From JBBQRS01 sp038214535 (GTDB lineage: Bacteria > Chloroflexota > Anaerolineae > CG2-30-64-16), in contig JBBQRS010000140.1 in NCBI GenBank assembly GCA_038214535.1, forward strand, positions 1-10,708: DNA of 10,708 nt. Direction: 5' to 3'. The notes under the pieces were generated by a model. The model was not told where the DNA came from and ran no database searches. It worked only from the letters and a program-made list of their open reading frames with translations. Within the stretch, counting starts at the first letter, position 1, and the number at the start of each line of letters is the position of its first letter. Shown here in pieces: positions 5,265-10,708 of this stretch. The position numbers and the translations under genes are program-made.

Positions 5265-6569
5265 ATGGCACGCATTTATACCACAGAAATCGGGGCCCAC
5301 GTGGGCGAGACGGTGACGCTGGCGGGCTGGCTGCACACCCTCCGGCGGATGGGCGGCATCAGCTTCCTGGTGCTGCGCGATGTGCGCGGCACGGCGCAAA
5401 TCGTGATTGACCGGCCCGAGGCGCTGGCCGCGCTGGAAGGTCTGTTGCCCGAAACGGTGTTATCGGTGCAAGGCAAGGTCACCGCAGAAGCGCAGGCGCC
5501 GGGCGGGTTCGAGATACGCGAGCCGGTGATCGAGGTGATCTCACCGGTGCGCGACGCCGTACCCTTCCCACTGAACAAACCTGTGCTCAACGCTACCCTT
5601 CCCGTCTTCCTCGATCATGCCGTGATCGGCCTGCGCCACCCATCCAAACGCGCGCTCTTCCAGTTATCCACGGGCGTCATGGCGGGCTTCCGGGCCACCC
5701 TGAACACGCATGGCTTCACCGAGGTGCAGACGCCGAAACTGGTCGCGTCGGCCACGGAGAGCGGCGCGAACGTCTTCGGTGTGGACTACTTCGGGCGGCG
5801 CGCCTATCTGGCGCAAAGCCCGCAGTTCTACAAACAGGTCATGGTCGGCGTGTTCGAGCGCGTCTACGAGGTGGGGCCGGTCTTTCGCGCCGAGCCGCAC
5901 GACACCGTGCGACACATCAACGAATACGTCAGCCTCGACGCGGAGATGGGGTTCATCCAGGATCACCGCGATGTGATGGCGATGCTCACTCAGGTAGTGC
6001 GCGGCATCCTGTCGCATCTGGAACTCAACTACGCGGCGGAGCTGGCGGCCTTGCAGGTGCAGATGCCCCGGATCCCCGCACAAATCCCCGTCCTCTACTT
6101 CCCCGAAGCGCAGGAGATGATCCTGACGCGCTGGGGTGAGGATTGCCGCGGCGAGCCGGATCTCGCCCCGCAGCACGAGCGCTGGCTGGGCGAATGGGCC
6201 CGAGAAGAGCACGGCAGCGATTTCCTGTTCGTCACCGGCTACCCGATGGGCAAGCGGCCATTTTATACGCACCCGAACCCGGCCGACCCCAAATTCTCCA
6301 ACTCGTTCGACCTGCTCTTCCGCGGCACCGAACTCGTCACCGGCGGGCAGCGGCTGCACCTATATCAGGATTACCTGGACGCGGCCGCGCGCCAGGGTTA
6401 CACCGACCTCACGCCGTTCGAGACCTATTTCGAGGCGTTCAAATATGGGATGCCCCCGCACGGCGGCTTCGCCATCGGGTTAGAACGGTTCATCATGCAA
6501 CTGCTAGGGCTGGACAACGTCCGTCTGGCAACCTTGTTCCCGCGTGACCTGACGCGCCTGACGCCGTAA
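5265..6569 (+). CDS. aspS: archaeal-type aspartyl-tRNA synthetase, probably non-discriminating (AspRS2)
   Basis: Class II synthetase of 434 aa that charges tRNA(Asp), and probably tRNA(Asn), with aspartate. It has an N-terminal OB-fold anticodon domain (about 1-100) and a catalytic core without the GAD insertion of ordinary bacterial AspRS (which is about 590 aa). Motif 1 is near GFTEVQTP (150-157). Amino-acid/ATP loops are ATESGANVF and AQSPQFYKQ (183-191). Motif 2 is FRAEPHDTVRHINEY (207-221) and motif 3 is GIGLERF-like with Arg408 (400-409). RPFYTHPNP fits an AspRS rather than an AsnRS. His24 in GWLHTLR and Pro79 in the QAPGGFE loop match positions that, from recall, mark the non-discriminating Deinococcus AspRS2 (Pro77 there). 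If so, Asp-tRNA(Asn) would be amidated by GatCAB. ATG is preceded by AGGGA at about 10 bases. The next gene starts 6 bases after the stop. An AsnRS is the main alternative. Confidence 0.88.
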   Translation: MARIYTTEIGAHVGETVTLAGWLHTLRRMGGISFLVLRDVRGTAQIVIDRPEALAALEGLLPETVLSVQGKVTAEAQAPGGFEIREPVIEVISPVRDAVPFPLNKPVLNATLPVFLDHAVIGLRHPSKRALFQLSTGVMAGFRATLNTHGFTEVQTPKLVASATESGANVFGVDYFGRRAYLAQSPQFYKQVMVGVFERVYEVGPVFRAEPHDTVRHINEYVSLDAEMGFIQDHRDVMAMLTQVVRGILSHLELNYAAELAALQVQMPRIPAQIPVLYFPEAQEMILTRWGEDCRGEPDLAPQHERWLGEWAREEHGSDFLFVTGYPMGKRPFYTHPNPADPKFSNSFDLLFRGTELVTGGQRLHLYQDYLDAAARQGYTDLTPFETYFEAFKYGMPPHGGFAIGLERFIMQLLGLDNVRLATLFPRDLTRLTP

Positions 6570-6575
6570 GCCGGA

Positions 6576-8279
6576 ATGCACATCCCCGTCCTGTACCAGG
6601 ATGACGATATCGTCGTCGTAGACAAGCCGATCGGCATACCCACCCACGCGACCGACGCGCAGGACCCGTATCCCAACGACGCGCTGCGGATCACGCAGGC
6701 GCAACTCGACCTGCCATATCTTGGGATGCACCAGCGATTAGACGCTGAAACCTCGGGCGTGTTGCTCTTCGCGGCGCGGCGCGAGGCGAACCCGGCGCTG
6801 GCCGCCGCGTTCGAAGGGCGTGAAGTCCGCAAGACCTATCTCGCGCTGACCCACGGCGCGCCCGCGAAGTCCACCGGGGTGATCGAAGCGCCGGTCGTCC
6901 GCGACCGTGACGGGCGTTATCGCGTGGCCGCACCCAATGACCGGCGCGGCCAACCCGCTCGCACGCGCTATCGGGTTCTGGAGCGCGGCGCGACCTACAA
7001 CCTGCTGGAGATCATCCCGGAAACCGGGCGCAGCCACCAGATCCGCGTCCACCTGGCGCACGCGGACGCGCCCGTGCTGGGCGACTCCCTCTACGGCCCG
7101 GAGCCGGCCATCGCGCCGCGGCTCTGTCTCCACGCTTCGCAGTTGGAACTGCCGCATCCCTTCACCGGCGAACTGATGACGTTCACTGCGCCCATACCCC
7201 CGATCTTCGACGCCGCCGGCCCGGCTGGAGCCGCGACGCGCGCGGCGCTGGCCCTGGCCGCGTCCGGCGTCCACGGGCGCGCCATGGCGGACGCGCCCGC
7301 CGGCCTGCGCACGCTGCTGGGCTGGACGGTCGCGCGCCGCGCGCCGCTGGCCGAACCCGAAACCGCCATTTACCGGCAGGTCAACGGCGCAGCCGATGGC
7401 CTGCCCGGCCTCACCGTCGACCGGTATGGCGACGCGCTGGTTGTCTCACTTTACGACACGGACGACAGGCTGCCGCCCGACCCGATCCCACCTGTCTTGC
7501 TCGACGTGCTGACCGAAACAACGAACCCCACCAGTGTTTACATAAAATATCGTCCGCGTCAGGCCAGCCGTCTGTCCGAGGATCAGCTTGCTGCGCTGGC
7601 CCCGACCGAGCCGGTCGCCGGTCACGACCTGGGCGAGTTCGTCGCCTATGAAGATGGCCTCGCCTACGTCGTGCGGCCCGGCGACGGGCTGAACGCGGGG
7701 CTGTTCCCAGATATGCGCGAAGGGCGCGGCCGCGTGCGCGCGTGGGCCGCGGGGCGACGCGTGCTCAACTGCTTCGCCTATACCTGCGGCTTCGGCGTCG
7801 CCGCAACCGCGGGCGGCGCGGCGCGCGTGCTCAACCTCGACCTCTCGAAATCCGTATTAGCCCGCGGGCAGGAAAACTACCGCGCCAATGGCTTCGAGCC
7901 GGACCCGCACGATTTCGTCTACGGTGACGTGTTCGACTGGCTGCGACGGTTGGTGCGGCGCGGCGACCGCTTCGACCTGGTGATCCTCGACCCGCCGGGC
8001 TTTTCCTCCACCAAGAGCGGACGTTTCAGCGCGGCGCGCGATTACGCGGCGCTGGCCGAACTGGCCGTCGGATGTCTCGCGCCTGATGGCTTGCTGCTGG
8101 CCTGCTGCAACGTGGTCGAGTTGCCGTGGCGCAAATATCGCGACCAGGTGTTGGCCGGGATAGCCGCTGGCGGGCGCGCGGCCGAAGTTACCGGCGTTTA
8201 TCATGAGCCGGCCCTCGACTTCCCGCGTGCCACCCTCACCGAACCCTACCTCAAAATGCTCCTGCTCAAAGTGGCCTGA
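6576..8279 (+). CDS. RluA-family pseudouridine synthase fused to RlmI-like rRNA methyltransferase
   Basis: A single uninterrupted frame of 567 aa with two RNA-modifying enzymes. Residues 1 to about 212 are an RluA/RsuA-type pseudouridine synthase. YQDDDIVVVDKPIGIPTH (7-24) is followed by the catalytic HQRLDAETSG (52-61; Asp56), the RKTYLAL strand (85-91), the GRSHQIRVHL motif (151-160) and a closing LHASQLELPHPFTGE. There is no S4 domain. An Ala-rich linker (about 212-245) leads to an RlmI/YccW-type methyltransferase. YRQVNGAADGLPGLTVDRYGD (from 266) is typical of its central domain, the SAM-binding motif is VLNCFAYTCGFG (397-408), DPPGFS is at 472-477, and Cys510/Cys511 lie where m5C enzymes carry the nucleophile. 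RlmI normally begins with a PUA domain, here replaced by the synthase. Likely substrates are rRNA or tRNA; target sites are unknown. It follows aspS by 6 bases with only a weak RBS, suggesting coupling. Confidence 0.9.
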   Translation: MHIPVLYQDDDIVVVDKPIGIPTHATDAQDPYPNDALRITQAQLDLPYLGMHQRLDAETSGVLLFAARREANPALAAAFEGREVRKTYLALTHGAPAKSTGVIEAPVVRDRDGRYRVAAPNDRRGQPARTRYRVLERGATYNLLEIIPETGRSHQIRVHLAHADAPVLGDSLYGPEPAIAPRLCLHASQLELPHPFTGELMTFTAPIPPIFDAAGPAGAATRAALALAASGVHGRAMADAPAGLRTLLGWTVARRAPLAEPETAIYRQVNGAADGLPGLTVDRYGDALVVSLYDTDDRLPPDPIPPVLLDVLTETTNPTSVYIKYRPRQASRLSEDQLAALAPTEPVAGHDLGEFVAYEDGLAYVVRPGDGLNAGLFPDMREGRGRVRAWAAGRRVLNCFAYTCGFGVAATAGGAARVLNLDLSKSVLARGQENYRANGFEPDPHDFVYGDVFDWLRRLVRRGDRFDLVILDPPGFSSTKSGRFSAARDYAALAELAVGCLAPDGLLLACCNVVELPWRKYRDQVLAGIAAGGRAAEVTGVYHEPALDFPRATLTEPYLKMLLLKVA

Positions 8280-8301
8280 CTACACTCGCGCCGGGTATAA
8301 T
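8272..8301 (+). promoter_or_regulatory. probable promoter of the radical SAM gene
   Basis: A perfect TATAAT (8296-8301) lies in the 44-base gap after the methyltransferase stop. The -35 side is poor (TGGCCT at 8272-8277, 18-base spacing). A start near 8308 would give a very short leader, retain GGGAG (8307-8311) and use ATG 8324. It would rule out the upstream ATG at 8300, which overlaps the -10 box itself. Confidence 0.45.
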
Positions 8302-8323
8302 GGGCCGGGAGTCTATCGGCAAA

Positions 8324-9241
8324 ATGGAACCTTCGTATCTAAAGTTGCATCACACCGGCGAATTGCGCGAGCGCGCGCGGACGGCGATGGCCTCGCTCTC
8401 TCATTGCACGCTGTGCCCCCATGCCTGCCTTGCGGATCGGCTGGCGGGTGAGACGGGCGTCTGTCGCTCCGGTCCCGACCCGGTCATCGCCTCGTGGACG
8501 GTGCATCCGTGGGAAGAGCCACCCATCAGTGGGACGCGCGGTTCCGGCACGATCTTCTTTTCGGGCTGCACCGGCCGGTGTCGCTTCTGCCAGAACTACC
8601 CGATCAGCCAGCTCGGTTACGGCAATCGGGTGACAGTCGAGCGCTTTGCAGAGATGATGCTGGAGTTACAGGGGCGCGGCGTTCACAACATCAACTTCGT
8701 CACGCCAACGCACTTCGTTCCGCAAATTCTGGCCGCCGTAGACGCCGCCGCCGCGCAAGGATTGTCCAGCCCTCTGGTCTACAATACCAGCGGGTTCGAG
8801 TCGGTCGCTACACTGCGCCTGCTTGAGGACGTGATAGACGTGTGGCTGCCCGACGCGAAATACGCCGACGACGCGGTCGCGCGGCGTATTTCAGGCTTCC
8901 CGCACTATGTCGGCGTCAACCGCGCCGCGTTGACCGAGATGTATCGTCAGGTCGGCGATGAACTCCTGCTGGACGACGACGGCATCGCCCGCCGCGGCAT
9001 GATCGTGCGGCACCTCGTCCTGCCCGGCGGCCTTTCCGGCACACCCAATGTCATGGGATGGCTCGCAACTTCGTTGAGCCCCAACATCCACGTCAGCCTG
9101 ATGGATCAGTATTTCCCTGCTCACAAAGCCGTCAACGATCCGGCGCTGGGCCGCAAGATCACCGCCGCGGAATACGAAGCCGCCCTTGACGCGTTCGAGG
9201 CCGCCGGCCTGGAAAACGGCTGGATGCAAGACCACGAGTAG
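8324..9241 (+). CDS. radical SAM protein, PflX/COG1313 type
   Basis: Predicted iron-sulfur protein of 305 aa in the radical SAM superfamily, resembling the uncharacterised PflX-like group named after pyruvate formate-lyase activases. The [4Fe-4S]-SAM motif is CTGRCRFC (Cys82, Cys86, Cys89; CX3CX2C), inside FFSGCTGRCRFCQNYPIS. An N-terminal Cys set, CTLCPHAC (Cys28, Cys31, Cys35) plus Cys47 in GETGVCRSG, could hold a further cluster or zinc; this arrangement is typical of the group. NINFVTPTHFVPQI, VYNTSGFE and VWLPDAKYAD are further family-like blocks. The start at MEPSYL is preferred to ATG 8300 (which lies in a TATAAT box) because the family usually begins near this point. Spacing to GGGAG is long, 12 bases. 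No formate-lyase-like or other glycyl radical partner is in the window, so the substrate is unknown; dnaN next door appears unrelated. Confidence 0.88.
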   Translation: MEPSYLKLHHTGELRERARTAMASLSHCTLCPHACLADRLAGETGVCRSGPDPVIASWTVHPWEEPPISGTRGSGTIFFSGCTGRCRFCQNYPISQLGYGNRVTVERFAEMMLELQGRGVHNINFVTPTHFVPQILAAVDAAAAQGLSSPLVYNTSGFESVATLRLLEDVIDVWLPDAKYADDAVARRISGFPHYVGVNRAALTEMYRQVGDELLLDDDGIARRGMIVRHLVLPGGLSGTPNVMGWLATSLSPNIHVSLMDQYFPAHKAVNDPALGRKITAAEYEAALDAFEAAGLENGWMQDHE

Positions 9242-9265
9242 GGCAGGTAGGCAGGTAGGCAGGTA
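9242..9265. repeat. tandem octamer, 3 copies of GGCAGGTA
   Basis: Three exact head-to-tail copies of GGCAGGTA begin on the base after the stop codon of the radical SAM gene. Length 8 is not a multiple of three, so copy-number change would not preserve a frame, but the array is non-coding. It may expand by slippage. Confidence 0.9.
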
Positions 9266-9287
9266 AATAGTATAACGCCATATCACC

Positions 9288-9327
9288 TTGTCTCCTTGTT
9301 TCCCTGTTTCCTTATCTACTTGTTTCC
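9288..9327. repeat. degenerate octamer array, about 5 copies of TTGTTTCC
   Basis: Five consecutive octamers are TTGTCTCC, TTGTTTCC, CTGTTTCC, TTATCTAC and TTGTTTCC, with a partial TTCTCC after them. The stretch is strongly pyrimidine-rich on the plus strand and leads up to the dnaN promoter. It has the same 8-base period as the array at 9242 but a different unit. Confidence 0.7.
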
Positions 9328-9341
9328 TTCTCCCTACTCCT

Positions 9342-9370
9342 TTGCGCGACCCGCGTGATAATGCTATACT
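9342..9370 (+). promoter_or_regulatory. dnaN promoter
   Basis: TTGCGC (9342-9347), a 17-base spacer and TATACT (9365-9370), the latter preceded by TG at 9362-9363 (an extended -10), fit a sigma-70-type promoter. The expected start near 9377 gives a leader of about 34 bases ending in the strong GGAGG of dnaN. This suggests that dnaN is transcribed on its own here. Confidence 0.68.
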
Positions 9371-9410
9371 GACGTAATATTTTAATCCTCTTTTCTCCGG
9401 AGGTCTCATC

Positions 9411-10595
9411 GTGCGCCTGACCGTCCTGCAAGAGAACCTGTCCAAAGGCCTGTCCATCGTCGGTCGGGCCGTGTCTACCCGCAGCACGCTCCCCGTGTTG
9501 AGCAATATCCTGCTGAGCACTGATGAGGAGTTGCTGAAACTGGCGGCCACCAACCTGGAAATCGGTGTGAGTTGTTGGGTGGGTGCGCAGGTGGAAGACG
9601 ACGGCGCGGTGACGCTGCCGGCGCGGCTGCTCACCGAGTGGGTGAACTCCGTGCCGCCCGAAAAGATTGACCTGGAGATGGTCGTGCGGAACATGAGCGT
9701 CAACCTTAAGTGCGCCCGGTTCGAATCGAACATCAAGGGCATTGACGCCAGCGAGTTCCCGCTGATCCCCACGGCGGACGGAGAAAACAGCCTCTCACTG
9801 CCCGCGCCCACCTTGCGCCAGATCATTGACCAGGTGGTGTTCGCCGCCGCCGAAGCCAAAGAAACCAGCCGTCCCGCCCTGACCGGCGTGCTGATGACGT
9901 TCGGTGGCGACAACCTGACCCTGGTCGCCACCGATGGTTTCCGGCTTTCCGTCCGGCGCACCATGCTCCAGGGGCCGCCCGTCGAACTGCCGCCCGTCAT
10001 CGTGCCGGCGCGCGCTTTACAGGAAGTCAGCCGGATCAGCGCCGACGCCGACCCGGATAAGCCGGTCGCATTGACGGTCGCCGAAGGGCGCAACCAGATG
10101 CTCTTCCGGATGCTGGGCCGGGCCGAGGCGGAACACGGCGCATATCATCAGGTAGACTTGGTGTCGCAGCTCATCGAGGCTAAGTTCCCCGACTTCAACG
10201 CCATCATCCCGAAGAACTACACCACGCGCACCGTGCTAGATACCGCGGCGTTCCAGCGGGCCTTGAAACCCGCGTCGCTCTTCGCCCGCGACGTCAATGA
10301 CCGCATTACCCTGCACATCGAGCCGGGCGACGATACCACGCCGGGCCAGGTCACCATCCGCGCCACGTCCGCCGAGACGGGCGATAACGTCAGCGAGCTG
10401 GACGCAATGGTCGAAGGTACGGCGCTGGATATCGCCTTCAACGCGCGCTTCGTCGCCGACGTGCTCGCCGTGATTGATACACCGCAAGTCGTCCTGGAGA
10501 CCACACGCTCCGACCGTTCGGCCATCTTCCGGCCGGTGGGCGTCGGACCCGAAGAATTCACGCACGTCATCATGCCGATGCAGTTGATGCGTTGA
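9411..10595 (+). CDS. dnaN: DNA polymerase III beta subunit (sliding clamp)
   Basis: Beta clamp of 394 aa, a ring-forming homodimer that tethers DNA polymerase III and other partners to DNA. The N-terminus MRLTVLQENLSKGLSIVGRAVSTRSTLPVLSNILL is typical of the family apart from the GTG initiator (9411-9413). GGAGG ends 7 bases before that GTG, which fixes the start. Three repeated clamp domains can be drawn at about 1-125, 130-255 and 256-394. TLVATDGFRLS (about 165-175) is a conserved domain-2 block, and the C-terminus EEFTHVIMPMQLMR matches the conserved partner-binding tail (MPM-L). It is slightly longer than E. coli DnaN (366 aa), partly from an acidic insert around IEPGDDTTPGQ. No dnaA, recF or gyrB is visible on either side within the window, so it is not in the classical dnaA-dnaN cluster. 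The right flank ends too soon to exclude recF downstream. Confidence 0.97.
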   Translation: MRLTVLQENLSKGLSIVGRAVSTRSTLPVLSNILLSTDEELLKLAATNLEIGVSCWVGAQVEDDGAVTLPARLLTEWVNSVPPEKIDLEMVVRNMSVNLKCARFESNIKGIDASEFPLIPTADGENSLSLPAPTLRQIIDQVVFAAAEAKETSRPALTGVLMTFGGDNLTLVATDGFRLSVRRTMLQGPPVELPPVIVPARALQEVSRISADADPDKPVALTVAEGRNQMLFRMLGRAEAEHGAYHQVDLVSQLIEAKFPDFNAIIPKNYTTRTVLDTAAFQRALKPASLFARDVNDRITLHIEPGDDTTPGQVTIRATSAETGDNVSELDAMVEGTALDIAFNARFVADVLAVIDTPQVVLETTRSDRSAIFRPVGVGPEEFTHVIMPMQLMR

Positions 10596-10629
10596 AGTCT
10601 CTATCCGAAAACTACGCTTAGCTCCCCTT

Positions 10630-10685
10630 CGTAGTGACGGCTGCAGCCGGGGGGGGGCACTACCACGGCGGAAGCCGTCACTACG
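10630..10685. repeat. 13-bp-arm inverted repeat with inner palindrome and G9 run
   Basis: CGTAGTGACGGCT (10630-10642) and AGCCGTCACTACG (10673-10685) are exact reverse complements. Inside lies a 12-base perfect palindrome CGGCTGCAGCCG (10638-10649) followed by a run of nine G (10649-10657) and a partial copy of the arm (CACTACCACGGC). It lies 34 bases after the dnaN stop. There is no T-run, so it is unlikely to be a plain terminator; it looks like a decayed or composite palindromic repeat element. The remaining bases to the window end hold nothing recognisable. Confidence 0.85.
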
Positions 10686-10708
10686 ACGGGAAAGAAACGA
10701 TGATCTGG

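Noticed and set aside
9242..9330. Possible mini CRISPR array
   Set aside because: Repeats are 8 bases with no spacers of constant length and no cas genes; simple tandem repeats explain it.
8891..10093. 400-codon minus-strand ORF spanning the radical SAM 3' end, the gap and dnaN
   Set aside because: It is Ser/Arg-rich without recognisable domains, lies antisense to two well-supported genes, and reads through the octamer arrays.

Overview
This 10.7 kb window is GC-rich bacterial DNA with tightly packed housekeeping genes. The short gaps between genes are filled with palindromic or short tandem repeats. I see no phage, IS, CRISPR, tRNA or rRNA. The best taxonomic guess is Chloroflexota (filamentous Roseiflexus/Chloroflexus-like or relatives). 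It rests on the archaeal-type, probably non-discriminating aspartyl-tRNA synthetase, the highly GC-biased coding, and dispersed palindromes of a type I associate with that phylum. This is inference, not proof.

Left part, minus strand (about 3990 down to 154): a thiamine salvage operon. A promoter with a perfect TTGACA box transcribes a textbook TPP riboswitch (3795-3890). It is followed by an antiterminator/terminator pair and then thiamine pyrophosphokinase (TPK), a thiamine-binding lipoprotein (ThiB) and a fused double permease (ThiP). The logic is a closed loop: ThiB/ThiP import thiamine, TPK converts it to TPP, and TPP shuts the operon off by premature termination. A 67-nt near-perfect hairpin lies between tpk and thiB. 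No ThiQ ATPase is visible; the 153 bases after thiP hold no gene.

Middle, plus strand: a divergently transcribed aldo-keto reductase (4099-5103). It is separated from the thiamine operon by an 18-bp-arm perfect palindrome lying between the two promoters. A 161-base gap with an imperfect long inverted repeat follows. Then come an archaeal-type AspRS (5265-6569) and, 6 bases later, an unusual fusion of an RluA-type pseudouridine synthase to an RlmI-like rRNA methyltransferase (6576-8279). Both of these genes serve translation: tRNA charging and rRNA/tRNA modification.

Right part, plus strand: a radical SAM protein of the PflX/COG1313 type (8324-9241) with its own TATAAT box, a gap holding two 8-nt-period tandem arrays, and a well-marked promoter and RBS for dnaN, the DNA polymerase III sliding clamp (9411-10595). 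No dnaA or recF is visible, so this is not a recognisable oriC cluster. The window ends in another inverted repeat (10630-10685).

No clearly new biological system is evident. The most interesting items are the TPP-riboswitch switching architecture, the RluA-methyltransferase fusion, and the pattern of a different palindrome or short repeat family in nearly every intergenic gap.
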